Notes under the pieces: generated by a model | Database searches by the model: none | Told to the model about the DNA's origin: nothing | The model's input: the letters and a program-made list of their open reading frames with translations, nothing else | Shown here: one piece after another, positions 8,113 to 16,839 of the stretch | How the letters are laid out: every line of letters begins with the position of its first letter | Position numbering within the stretch: the stretch's first letter is position 1 | Made by a program: the position numbers and the translations under genes | Source of the DNA: CAYNNP01 sp964398215 | GTDB taxonomy: Bacteria > Planctomycetota > Planctomycetia > Pirellulales > Pirellulaceae | Length of the DNA: 18,024 nt | NCBI GenBank assembly: GCA_964398215.1 | Contig: CAYNNP010000135.1 | Coordinates: forward strand, 1 to 18,024 | Reading direction: 5' to 3'

Positions 8113-9531
8113 CTAAGAAGCTGGTGCTGGTTGTCGGATTCGGCGCAAGTCTTTGATCGCTTGGATCGGATTTGGGATCGTCCAGTAGCCAAGCTTTTTT
8201 CGTACCAATACGGCGGCCACCCAGTTCAGGGAGGCTTGGTAGAGTGCCGATCCGATCGCCGCGCCAAGGGCGCCGAAGAAGTAGCACAAGACGGCACAAG
8301 CTGTCACACAAACAGCCGAATTGCACACGACAGCTCGGCTCCACAGTCGGTCATTGCCGGTCATGATCATCACTGTTGGTGCCAGGCCTGCGATGATTCC
8401 AATCATCTGGCCTATGCAAATGATGCTGAGTAGGTACCAGTGGTCAGCATATTTTGGCATGATCATCATGACCCACGGAGCACTGATCGCTAGCGTCAAC
8501 AGGATGGGGACATTGATCGCTGCGACGGTCACGCAGCCCCAACGCAGTGTGCGTTTGAACTTTTCCGTTTCGCCGGATTTGTGCAGACCCGATAATCGAG
8601 GTGCGACGATCAACATCACGATTGTGGTCAATAGAATCGTTGCGGTGGCCAACCGGATGGGTGCGGAAAAGATTGCGACTTCTTCGTTGTTCCATGTTAG
8701 GCCAAGGAAAAACACGCCGCCCAAATTGGCCAGCATTTGCATGATGTAAATCACGGTGTTGCTGCGGCAAGCATCCAAGAATTCTGGGCGGTCATCTTGT
8801 ATCGCTTCTGTCTGTTTTGGCCACATGCCACTGCGATGCAACATCCACAGCCCAACCCCGCACACGAGCAGCGAGCAAATGGGGATGATTTTGGCGACAT
8901 CGACCGCAGAAATTTCTTGGCTGTAAAAGTAAGTCAGGCCAACGACTGTTATCCAAGTCAAATGGTTGATCGTGCCAACTTCGAACATCGATCCGGTTGG
9001 CGCACGATCGGCAGATTTAAAGATGAACGAAATTGTGTAGACCAGCGACCAGGGCACCAGAGCCAGCAACATCCACGCCATGATGGGAGCCTTGGCCCAT
9101 CGTTCGCTACCGATCACCCACATCAACAACAGTCCTGCCAACGCAAAGAAAACTGCGTTGCGGGTGGTCAAATTTGTCGCCCAAAAACTATAGCCTCGGA
9201 ACTTTTCGCTATCGGATTGGTGCCATGATGATCCAGCGTATCGCAGCATCACAGCGTCCAGCCCGTACCGCGCCACCATCGACAGCGAGATCAGCGACAC
9301 CATGCAAAACGAATACATGCCAAACTGTTCTTTGGTCATCGTGCGAGCGAGAACAACGCTTAGCATGATGGTGCCTGAGGACGACAGAAACCGTACAAAA
9401 CCGGTTTTGAAGAAATGCATCATCAGCGCTGCGGGTGATCTGCCAGCCTTTTCTGGTGAAAAAGCGGCGCGATCGCGCTGACTGCCCAGCAGCGGTCGGA
9501 TTTGGCGATTCGGTTTGACGTCTGTCGCCAT
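8113..9531 (-). CDS. Wzx-type polysaccharide flippase (MOP/PST family)
   Basis: This is a polytopic membrane protein of 472 residues when started at ATG 9531. That start is preferred over an upstream in-frame TTG at 9606 because GAAGG lies 5 nt before it and because the TTG would overlap the preceding gene. A polar N-tail is followed by about 12 hydrophobic helices. The first carries the family pattern FVRFLSSSGTIMLSVVLARTMTKEQFG, as in oligosaccharide flippases that move undecaprenyl-diphosphate-linked repeat units across the inner membrane. It is the last gene of the polysaccharide block before the gap, 56 bp after the sulfotransferase stop. The Wzx role is inferred from fold and context, as these proteins have no catalytic signature. 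The TAG stop lies directly at the gap edge, and the protein ends naturally in a polar tail, so it is complete. Confidence 0.88.
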   Translation of the reverse strand: MATDVKPNRQIRPLLGSQRDRAAFSPEKAGRSPAALMMHFFKTGFVRFLSSSGTIMLSVVLARTMTKEQFGMYSFCMVSLISLSMVARYGLDAVMLRYAGSSWHQSDSEKFRGYSFWATNLTTRNAVFFALAGLLLMWVIGSERWAKAPIMAWMLLALVPWSLVYTISFIFKSADRAPTGSMFEVGTINHLTWITVVGLTYFYSQEISAVDVAKIIPICSLLVCGVGLWMLHRSGMWPKQTEAIQDDRPEFLDACRSNTVIYIMQMLANLGGVFFLGLTWNNEEVAIFSAPIRLATATILLTTIVMLIVAPRLSGLHKSGETEKFKRTLRWGCVTVAAINVPILLTLAISAPWVMMIMPKYADHWYLLSIICIGQMIGIIAGLAPTVMIMTGNDRLWSRAVVCNSAVCVTACAVLCYFFGALGAAIGSALYQASLNWVAAVLVRKKLGYWTIPNPIQAIKDLRRIRQPAPAS

Positions 9532-9587
9532 CAGGCCTTCGTGATTCGAATTGAATTGTTGATGCAAACGATCTGATCGCTGGCGGA

Positions 9588-10496
9588 TCAAATATTGTTT
9601 AGCCAAGCATCCAGGTCGCGGTCAACGTGATTTTGCAGCGCCACTACATCAAGCTTTATCTGTTCTAAGAACCAAGCTCGCTCCTCTGCCGTGATAATTT
9701 GGCGGACAGTTTGTGGCTTTCCGAACACAACACGTTTCAGCCCAACCTTTTTGGCGGCCTGAACGATTGGATACAGCCGGAACGAGCGAAGCAGATCGCC
9801 TGCGACACGTCCAAACTTTGCCACGTGATAGTTTCGTGGATCGGCTGCAACGTTGACTTTCTGCGGCAAAGCCTCTTCTGATGTTGGTTCGGCCAGCCCC
9901 AGGGCGCGGCAGCATTTACCAGCAAAGTTGATGGGCGAAGATTTCAAATCTTCCATGAACAGCACGGTAACATTCTCGCGACCAAACGCTTGCTCCCACC
10001 GAACAAGCGATTCGTGATACAGGCTGCTTTCGATAATCTCGGGATGCTTTACAACAGCGTCTTGGAATTCGGAGCAGGACGTGAATCCGTAGCGCCGCAT
10101 GTGCTGGAACAGAGAAAAGGCTCGCTCAGCAGGATCACGAAGCGTTACGACGATCTTGATTTCGCCCAGCGTTTCGCGAACTCTTGAGGGTACTTTGGCA
10201 GGATGAAAGTACGTTGGAGCAACCTCGATGATTCGTTTGCCAGTCGTATATTTCACATGTTGGAAATGCGACAGATACCAAGCGAGCGATTTGGATTCGA
10301 ATCGTTCGTCAAAGTAAAAGGTTTCCTTTGTGCCCGATGGCACCACAACATCGTCACGAGATGCAAGGTACTCGTACAGCCACGAGGTACCCGCTTTCAT
10401 CGGGCCAACGATCAATGCGTTGGGGCGAGCCTGCTGCTTGCCAACGCGAACGTGAGCGCTGGCAACGGTTGCTGAATTTGTTGCGGTATCGATCAT
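9588..10496 (-). CDS. PAPS-dependent sulfotransferase (second of tandem pair)
   Basis: This is a 302-residue cytosolic sulfotransferase-domain protein. The 5'-phosphosulfate loop GPMKAGTSWL is at residues 31-40, and the 3'-phosphate motif RDPAERAFSLF is at 120-130 after strand KIVVTL. Between them, KETFYFDE and EVAPTYFHPA match the PF00685/heparan-type (NDST-like) sulfotransferase pattern. These enzymes move sulfate from PAPS to a hydroxyl or amino group; in a polysaccharide operon the acceptor is most likely a sugar of the repeat unit. The ATG at 10496 overlaps the stop of the preceding gene in an ATGA arrangement, so translation is probably coupled. The sequence differs clearly from its neighbour, so the two probably sulfate different positions. 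The acceptor is unknown. Confidence 0.92.
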   Translation of the reverse strand: MIDTATNSATVASAHVRVGKQQARPNALIVGPMKAGTSWLYEYLASRDDVVVPSGTKETFYFDERFESKSLAWYLSHFQHVKYTTGKRIIEVAPTYFHPAKVPSRVRETLGEIKIVVTLRDPAERAFSLFQHMRRYGFTSCSEFQDAVVKHPEIIESSLYHESLVRWEQAFGRENVTVLFMEDLKSSPINFAGKCCRALGLAEPTSEEALPQKVNVAADPRNYHVAKFGRVAGDLLRSFRLYPIVQAAKKVGLKRVVFGKPQTVRQIITAEERAWFLEQIKLDVVALQNHVDRDLDAWLNNI

Positions 10497-11395
10497 GCTA
10501 CATTCTCCAGCTTGAGTTCGTTGTAGATTGGATCAAGCCATTGTGCGACCAAATCACGCTCGAGTCGTTCGCTAAGTGCGGTTACGTCATCGCGAAAGTA
10601 ATCACAGAGCCGGAGCTTGGTCTCGGGCCGCATTGTGGGATAATTTTCACGATCGATCGGTTTGAATAGCATCTTTGAAACGACGCTGTTTTTGATCTTC
10701 GTGACAACTTCTGGAAACCCTGCGGCGCGGATCATGTGGGCTGCGCCAACACTGAACTTTGCGGCAAGGCGATTTCTGGCTTCGCTGGCGCCAAGCACTC
10801 GTTTTCCAAGAATCTCTGGGTTTGGCAACGGACCGACATTGATGAAGTCGAACAACTCGCCAGCGAAACTTGCGTTATCCGCTTTCAAATCGTCGTAGAT
10901 CAAAACCTTGATTTGCTCGGCTGGAAAAACATCGTAGTAAGGCGTCAGGTGTTTGTTGTAACAACCACGCGAGAGGAAATCCGGACGCTGCTGCAAGGCT
11001 TCTTCAAATGTGCCGGAGACGTTTGCGTTTCGCCGTTCGAATAGATAGTGCGAAAATGCTCGCTCGACAGGATTGCGAAGCGTCGAAAGCAATTTCATTT
11101 CTGGAAAATGCTCACGAATTCGCCCAGGTGCTTCTTCGGAAAATATGTACGTGTTGCTGACTTCGCCCACAGCATGCGGCTGTTGGTCAGCGTCGCACCG
11201 ACGAAAGAATTTGGCGTACCAGTTCAACCCACGATGATACTCGCTGTCGAAAAAGATTGTCTCTTTTGCCGACGACGTGCAAATCTCTGGGTGCGCCGCG
11301 AAAACTTGGAATAGCCAACTTGTGCCAGCCTTGCCCGGGCCAATGACAATGAAGTTTGGCCAGTGTTTAAAATCGCTTTTCTGAAATGCTGCCAT
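10493..11395 (-). CDS. PAPS-dependent sulfotransferase (first of tandem pair)
   Basis: This 300-residue protein is paralogous to the next gene. The PAPS loop GPGKAGTSWL is at residues 19-28, an acceptor-side KETIFFDSEYHRGLNWY stretch at 44-60, GEVSNTYIF at 77-85, and the 3'-phosphate motif RNPVERAFSHY at 107-117. Layout and spacing match its neighbour, but most residues differ, so this is an old duplication or two separate recruitments. The predicted role is transfer of sulfate from PAPS to the glycan made by this locus. The start at ATG 11395 lies 3 nt after the stop of the Wzy-like gene, and its own stop overlaps the next start by 4 nt, so all three are probably translated from one mRNA. 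No signal peptide is seen, so sulfation would occur on the cytosolic face before flipping. Confidence 0.92.
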   Translation of the reverse strand: MAAFQKSDFKHWPNFIVIGPGKAGTSWLFQVFAAHPEICTSSAKETIFFDSEYHRGLNWYAKFFRRCDADQQPHAVGEVSNTYIFSEEAPGRIREHFPEMKLLSTLRNPVERAFSHYLFERRNANVSGTFEEALQQRPDFLSRGCYNKHLTPYYDVFPAEQIKVLIYDDLKADNASFAGELFDFINVGPLPNPEILGKRVLGASEARNRLAAKFSVGAAHMIRAAGFPEVVTKIKNSVVSKMLFKPIDRENYPTMRPETKLRLCDYFRDDVTALSERLERDLVAQWLDPIYNELKLENVA

Positions 11396-11398
11396 GAT

Positions 11399-12703
11399 TC
11401 AGACTGCCGGTACCATTGAAGAATGAGGTTGACGAGACTTGATTCGGAAACGAATGCGAACGGGAACGATTGCCGCTGCAAGGAAGACCATTGGCGTGAC
11501 AGCAAGCTTCATGCGAAAACCGTTGCCAAAGTTACTTACAACGAACCCGATCCCCAAGAATCCGACAAAGGAAACTGCCATCAAGAACATCGTTAACCTG
11601 CCCACGCCCTTTTTCTTGAATGGATCGCAATACCACGCGTTTGCTAATGCAAAGAGCCCTAGCCCGATAACGTAGATGCTATCCATGAACGCCATCAACA
11701 AGGATGCGTTTCTTACCTGCCATGGAAACGGCAGCATGATCAGTCCAGCCGTTTGAATGGGAACACGCAAATACCACGGCAGTTTTTGATACATCGCAGC
11801 TGACATCATGTGACTATTGCCACCCATCTCGGAGGCGTGCCGCGCAAAACGGTCTTCCGCTGAATCACCAGCGATGTCTGCCGGGTTGAATGTATCGACG
11901 CCAATGTTGCTGCCGGCTACCCGTGTTCCTGCCAACACAGCACCGATCCCAATTAGCAGAACGGGCAGTGTGAGTAAAACGGCACTCGAAAAATTACGCT
12001 TGTTTCCCTTGGAAGCCATCAGCAAATCCAGATACTTGCTGGTCAATGGCATCAGAAAAACTAACAAGACAACATAGGCGAGTTCCGGTCGTAGGCTGAG
12101 CACAGAGAGTGCACCGCAGCACATCAATCCGATGTCAACAATCGTAACTTTGTTTGCCCAAACTCTAATTGCACCTGCACATAGCGCTATCATGCCTAGG
12201 AAGATCAGTGGGTCGCGAAGCCCAAAGCAGGAAAAGTTGAATCCTGCTGGGTACAGCGACAGAAGGATCAGAGTGCGAACCGACCCTGAGTACTTGAAGT
12301 CACGATTGACCAGCAACGCCGCAAGTGGCGCAGCGAGAGCGCCGATTGCCGCATTTGAAAACAAGAGAGACAGACGTGACGCTCCGAATATCATCCAAGC
12401 CGGAATGTTCACAAGCACTTGGAGTGCAAATTCTTCGCCCAACAAGCTACCCCAATCGCCTCGTTGCAAAATGAAGTGCTGATACAACCAGATGGATCGG
12501 TTGCCAGCAAGTTTTTCAACGATAAAGCCGAACTCTTCGTTCAACATGATCATCGTCACACGGGCAATGAACCCGATTATGAATACAGCCACGGCAAGCG
12601 AGAATACTCTCCGGCCACCACAAACCGCTGTGATTGCAGCCAGCGACAAAGTGCCAAGAATGCACCAGACGCCGATCAGCATTAATAGTTGAAACCAACC
12701 CAT
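11399..12703 (-). CDS. Polytopic membrane protein, candidate Wzy-type polysaccharide polymerase
   Basis: This 434-residue protein has about ten predicted membrane helices. A larger hydrophilic loop lies in the second half, from about residue 260 (TRVAGSNIGVDTFNPADIAGDSAEDRF through to MYQKLPWYLRVPIQ), followed by more helices and a basic C-tail. Wzy polymerases, which join lipid-linked repeat units in the periplasm, share this topology but are too variable for a reliable motif. The assignment therefore rests on topology and on its place between the initiating transferase and the sulfotransferases, in a locus that otherwise has no polymerase. The ribosome site AGGGAAG lies about 6 nt before the ATG and overlaps the end of the preceding gene, with 10 bp between the two. 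Alternatives are an acyl- or glycosyl-transferring membrane enzyme (GT-C type), though no DD or DE loop near the N-terminus is obvious. Confidence 0.75.
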   Translation of the reverse strand: MGWFQLLMLIGVWCILGTLSLAAITAVCGGRRVFSLAVAVFIIGFIARVTMIMLNEEFGFIVEKLAGNRSIWLYQHFILQRGDWGSLLGEEFALQVLVNIPAWMIFGASRLSLLFSNAAIGALAAPLAALLVNRDFKYSGSVRTLILLSLYPAGFNFSCFGLRDPLIFLGMIALCAGAIRVWANKVTIVDIGLMCCGALSVLSLRPELAYVVLLVFLMPLTSKYLDLLMASKGNKRNFSSAVLLTLPVLLIGIGAVLAGTRVAGSNIGVDTFNPADIAGDSAEDRFARHASEMGGNSHMMSAAMYQKLPWYLRVPIQTAGLIMLPFPWQVRNASLLMAFMDSIYVIGLGLFALANAWYCDPFKKKGVGRLTMFLMAVSFVGFLGIGFVVSNFGNGFRMKLAVTPMVFLAAAIVPVRIRFRIKSRQPHSSMVPAV

Positions 12704-12713
12704 TTCTGCTTCC

Positions 12714-14297
12714 CTACTGTCCGCGGCTTCCGATCATGACTCCGACGGTGCGGAACATCGTGTATACATCCAGCGGCAGCGACCAGTAGCGAACATAGTA
12801 CGCGTCATACTGAAGCTTCCGCAGACTGTCTTCGACACAGTTTCCATACTTGTAGTGGACTTGTGCCCATCCCGTTACGCCAGGTTTTACCAAGCGGCGG
12901 ATGAAGTAGTGGGGAAGTTGCTGTTCCAGATCGGTCTCGATCTCAGGTCGCTCGGGACGTGGTCCAACAAGGCTCATGTCACCTCGAATCACGTTGAACA
13001 ACTGAGGCAATTCATCGAGTCGCGTTTTACGAAGGAATGCTCCGACGCGTGTGATCCTTGGATCGTTGTCGCTAGCCCACCGCGCCTTGCCGTCTTTCTC
13101 GGCATCGTTGCCCATCGTACGAAACTTGACGATGCTGAACTTCTTGCCTGCTCGTCCAGCACGGATTTGGCAATAAAAGATAGGGCCCGACGAATCGAAC
13201 TTGATGGCAATTGCAATGAACGGCAACAAGAACAGCAGCACTGGCATTGCGGCAAGAGCACCAACCAGGTCAATCAAACGTTTTGCGGCTAGCTGGACTC
13301 GCGAGAACAGCATGCGATCTTGCATTGCGTTCATCGCCCATCTTGCGTTGACGTACTTGACTGGAATCTGTCGCGATAGTTTGCGATAGATCTCTGTCAT
13401 CGACGAAACCCGAATGCCGTTACTTTGACAATCCACCAGGTCGCGAAGCATGTCGTCCAAATCGATACCTTCGTGATGGGTATCGTTCACAACAATTTCT
13501 TCGATGTTATGCGCTGTGGCGAATCGGCGAAGACCATTGTCGCCATGAGCGCGGTGAAGTCGCGCCAAATCGTTGGCTTGACCCCACGATACCAAACGTA
13601 GTTTCAAGTGCTGGTTCTGCTGGAGAACTGTGTGAAGTTCTCGGGCAGCCATTTTGTCACCAACCAACAGCATCCGATACTCGCCACGACGGCGTTTCGA
13701 AACAGCTTGGATGATCACGCGAGCGACAACGCCAAACGATCCGACCAGCAGCAGGTAGATGCCAAAGAATGCGCGAGGCAAGTATTCTGGCAAAAGGAAA
13801 TACAGTGGCAGGTAGATTGCCGCAGTGACGCACGCCGCCATCAGCGTCCGAATCGCAACCACCGAAACCAAGCCGTTGGAGGCGGGGTCATAAAGGTCTG
13901 TGATCCAAGCCGATGTAATCCATGCTCCAGCTACAAGTGGAATCCAGTGCCACTTGGCGGCCAACAGCGTAAAGATCTCGCTGACCGATGCTCCGGAAAC
14001 GATGGTCGCCCAAGCCGCAAAGGCAACGATGCCTGCAACCAGAATGCATGCAGCATCCGCGACGGCCATGAATACAACGCGTTCCAGAATCGGTGTGCGA
14101 TACCTAGACGCTTTGTTGCGATTTTCTAACCCGGCACGCCGCGCATATCTGCCCCGGCGAGTACTGGATCGTGCCTCGACTTCTGCAGCGTCGAACCGTT
14201 GTTCTTGGACATCCAATGACGAAACGTCATAGGAACCCAGGCTGGTGACGACTGCGTCGAAAGTTGTTGGTGATGATAGTAATAGATCTTGTGACAT
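12714..14297 (-). CDS. Polyprenyl-phosphate sugar-1-phosphate transferase (WcaJ/WbaP-like)
   Basis: This 527-residue initiating enzyme transfers a hexose-1-phosphate from a UDP-sugar to undecaprenyl phosphate at the inner membrane. After a long polar N-tail (1-65) come four membrane helices (about 70-200), a soluble CoA-binding-like domain (205-310), then the reentrant helix KRLIDLVGALAAMPVLLFLL (339-358) and the catalytic bac_transf domain. Catalytic-domain marks are KFRTM (391-395), DELPQLFNVIRGDMSLVGP (428-446) followed by RPERPE, and KPGVTGWAQV (471-480). The Asp-Glu of DELPQ is the expected metal/phosphate site. The length fits the full-length WcaJ/EpsL-like group. The start ATG (14297) has GGGGAG about 8 nt upstream. 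Which sugar is transferred cannot be read from the sequence. It is the second gene of the operon, 82 bp after the kinase gene. Confidence 0.94.
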   Translation of the reverse strand: MSQDLLLSSPTTFDAVVTSLGSYDVSSLDVQEQRFDAAEVEARSSTRRGRYARRAGLENRNKASRYRTPILERVVFMAVADAACILVAGIVAFAAWATIVSGASVSEIFTLLAAKWHWIPLVAGAWITSAWITDLYDPASNGLVSVVAIRTLMAACVTAAIYLPLYFLLPEYLPRAFFGIYLLLVGSFGVVARVIIQAVSKRRRGEYRMLLVGDKMAARELHTVLQQNQHLKLRLVSWGQANDLARLHRAHGDNGLRRFATAHNIEEIVVNDTHHEGIDLDDMLRDLVDCQSNGIRVSSMTEIYRKLSRQIPVKYVNARWAMNAMQDRMLFSRVQLAAKRLIDLVGALAAMPVLLFLLPFIAIAIKFDSSGPIFYCQIRAGRAGKKFSIVKFRTMGNDAEKDGKARWASDNDPRITRVGAFLRKTRLDELPQLFNVIRGDMSLVGPRPERPEIETDLEQQLPHYFIRRLVKPGVTGWAQVHYKYGNCVEDSLRKLQYDAYYVRYWSLPLDVYTMFRTVGVMIGSRGQ

Positions 14298-14379
14298 TCC
14301 ATTGTCTCCCCTAGCTGAAACCCCGTCAGTTAGTAAAGCGCCGAATAGGCTGCTCCATTCAAACGCACTTTACTTCCCC

Positions 14380-16839
14380 TTAGCTGGCAACTGATGCCTT
14401 ACGATTTTTATTTGGCTTTGACCGACCTGGCGCGTTGGGTGCCGAGTAGTCGTCATAGTATTTGCCAACATAGCCGTACGAAGAACTCGTGTAGTCGTGC
14501 GAGTATCCGTAACCCTTTGCTCGGTCGTCAGAATTGTTAACGATGATTCCTGACGGAGTGATGTTGACGTCACGAAGCATTTCACATGCACGTTGAACTG
14601 GACGTCGACCATTCTTCTGGACCTTCACCGTCAAAATCACTGCATCGACTTGAGTGGCGATCACAGCAGGATCGGTGACAGCCAATAGCGGTGGTGCGTC
14701 GATCAAAACAATGTCGAATTTTTGGCGGGCATCGTCCAAAACTTGTGTGAACTGATGCGACTCCAGCATTTCCGACGGGGCACCTGTTCGCGTGCCGTGT
14801 GTCATCACAAACAAATCGTCTTGTTCGGTCTGCTGAACGCCTTCTTCCAACTTAATTCGCTCATCGATCACATCGGACAGACCTGGCCTAGCTTCGGCGC
14901 CAAACAGGTTGTAAACCATTGGCCGACGCAAATCGGCATCGATCAGCAGAACACGCTTTCCAGTTTGTGCAAGCGAAACCGCAATGTTTGCGATCGTCGT
15001 ACTTTTACCGTCACCAGGAGCCGGGCTGGAAATCATGATCAACGATTGATCTAGCTTCTTGCAGCTCAACAACAATGATGTCCGAGCCGTTCGATAGACC
15101 TCTGACTCCTGAGAACGAGGCCCGTGGAACGAGCAGACTTGTGGCACGATCTTTGATTCGGGGTCCGCTTCGTTGCGCAGTTTTCGCAGATCGAAAGGTG
15201 CGACGTGTGTCAGGATCGGAGCACCTGTGACGACTTCCAAATCTTTCGCATCGCGGAATGTTGAATCTGCAAGCTCTGCCGTCAAAGCAATTGCGAGTCC
15301 TAGCATGCCACCCAAAAGCAAACCGACCGCAAGTGCAAGTGGTAGCTTTGGCCAACAAGCGTCGTTGGCAGCCTCAGGCACAGCCAGCAAATCGGTTGAG
15401 AAGCCGGCAAAGTTGGTTGCCAGGTTGATCTCGTTCAATCGCTCAACAACCTCTTCGTAGCGAGCCAATGCACGTGTCTTTTTCGCTTCAAGTGCCTTGG
15501 CCTTCATGAAATCGGCCTCTGATGCCTTGGCAAGCTTGAGCTCTTCATTGGCAGACTTCAGCAGGCTCTTTTCACGAATTTGCAATGCCGCCAAATCGTT
15601 TCGCAGCAGCGATCGGTATGCCTGCAACATTTCTGTTGGTGACATTTTGGACGGAACTTCGTCGTAGTCCTTTTCCGGAGCGTGGCGAGAAATGAATTCG
15701 CGAGTGACTTCGATTTCTTGCATCGTTGCCAGAACGGTTGGGTGATTTGGCCCGTAATCTTCTGACAGTTTGCGTTGCTTTTGATATAGATCCAGCAACC
15801 GGTTGTACTGAGCCTTTGCTGCTTCGTTACGAATGGGTTGCTGAGCGACAAATTCTTGATCGTGAAAATCGCCGCGTGTCATTTCCATGAACAACTTCAA
15901 ACGCTGGACTTCATTCTGGCTTAGCAACGCAAGACGATCCAAGTCGGTTGTCTTTGTCCGCGTAAGATCAACCATATAGTTCTCGATCACATCAGTCCGC
16001 GAAAGCGCATCTGCGATTTGAGAACGAACATCGCCCAGTTCTGTTTCCAGGGCTTTCAAGCGATCGTGGTGAACATCACGCATCTGATCGCCTTCGACCA
16101 GGACGGGAACAGACTGCATGAACAGGCGGTATTCTTTATCCGCAGTCGCCAGTTCTTTCTCGTGAGTCAACTGAGCCTTTTGGATCAAGTCCGCAGCTTC
16201 CTTGCTGTGATTGCTCCACTGGCCTTTGACATAGTTTTCGTAGGCTGCATAGATCGCATCCAGAACTTTCTTGGCATCGTCTGGCCGCTGATCGCTGTAG
16301 CGTGCAGTCAAGACATTGGCATCAGCAACCGGGCCATCGCCACCACGTCCGACTTCCAAGCGATTCAAGATATGTTGAACCGGCGATATCGAGTTGTCAG
16401 CAGCTTTCCTAAAAGAATACAGCTCTGACAAATTGCCTTCTTCGATGGCAGATGCAAGCACACGTTTACTGGTCAAAATGTCCAGGTGCGTTGCCAAGAT
16501 GTCCTCTTGAATGGTCGCACCACTCGCGTAGCTGTCATCGGCAGTACCGCGCGAAGTCATCTCACTACTTCGTTGACCGACCAAGATCTCTAGCTCCGAT
16601 TCGTACATCGGAGTTGTGCAGTAGTAGTACGCAAGCCCCATCACGGCACCTAAACAAATGCCAAAAATGATGTGCTTCAAACGACGCCGAAGGATTCCGA
16701 CGACATCCAGGTCAATGGTTGGACCTTGGGATGCGTTCTGTCCGTAGTCTTGACTCATGTTGGAGCTCTGCCCGTGTAAAATGTCATTCCGGTTTGATGA
16801 ATCTGCAGCGCAAACCTCATCACTGGTAGATTCGGACAC
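14380..16839 (-). CDS. Wzz/GumC chain-length regulator fused to BY-kinase
   Basis: This 819-residue protein joins a polysaccharide co-polymerase to a bacterial tyrosine kinase. Membrane helices lie at about 52-75 and 499-522. Between them is the periplasmic part, with long helical, probably coiled-coil stretches (about 200-470). The cytosolic kinase has Walker A GDGKST (609-614, Lys612), Walker A' VLLIDADLRRP (630-640) and Walker B IVLIDAPP (710-717). The tail holds a tyrosine cluster of eight Tyr (777, 779, 783, 788, 790, 794, 795, 798), the usual autophosphorylation sites. It is expected to set glycan chain length through phosphorylation cycles; no phosphatase gene is visible in the window. 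The start is uncertain: GTG 16839 (weak GGA upstream) or ATG 16758 (residue 28), both upstream of the first helix. It is the first gene of the block, so the operon promoter should lie just upstream. Confidence 0.94.
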   Translation of the reverse strand: MSESTSDEVCAADSSNRNDILHGQSSNMSQDYGQNASQGPTIDLDVVGILRRRLKHIIFGICLGAVMGLAYYYCTTPMYESELEILVGQRSSEMTSRGTADDSYASGATIQEDILATHLDILTSKRVLASAIEEGNLSELYSFRKAADNSISPVQHILNRLEVGRGGDGPVADANVLTARYSDQRPDDAKKVLDAIYAAYENYVKGQWSNHSKEAADLIQKAQLTHEKELATADKEYRLFMQSVPVLVEGDQMRDVHHDRLKALETELGDVRSQIADALSRTDVIENYMVDLTRTKTTDLDRLALLSQNEVQRLKLFMEMTRGDFHDQEFVAQQPIRNEAAKAQYNRLLDLYQKQRKLSEDYGPNHPTVLATMQEIEVTREFISRHAPEKDYDEVPSKMSPTEMLQAYRSLLRNDLAALQIREKSLLKSANEELKLAKASEADFMKAKALEAKKTRALARYEEVVERLNEINLATNFAGFSTDLLAVPEAANDACWPKLPLALAVGLLLGGMLGLAIALTAELADSTFRDAKDLEVVTGAPILTHVAPFDLRKLRNEADPESKIVPQVCSFHGPRSQESEVYRTARTSLLLSCKKLDQSLIMISSPAPGDGKSTTIANIAVSLAQTGKRVLLIDADLRRPMVYNLFGAEARPGLSDVIDERIKLEEGVQQTEQDDLFVMTHGTRTGAPSEMLESHQFTQVLDDARQKFDIVLIDAPPLLAVTDPAVIATQVDAVILTVKVQKNGRRPVQRACEMLRDVNITPSGIIVNNSDDRAKGYGYSHDYTSSSYGYVGKYYDDYSAPNAPGRSKPNKNRKASVAS

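Noticed and set aside
7967..8433. Open frames running through the run of N on both strands
   Set aside because: Their continuity depends on undetermined bases and on a gap length that is probably arbitrary.
9532..9606. TTG-started N-terminal extension of the flippase
   Set aside because: It would overlap the previous gene by 19 bp and has no ribosome site, while ATG 9531 has GAAGG 5 nt upstream.
10493..11395. Possibility that the tandem sulfotransferases are one split gene
   Set aside because: Each has its own complete PAPS loop and 3'-phosphate motif and normal length, so they are two full genes.
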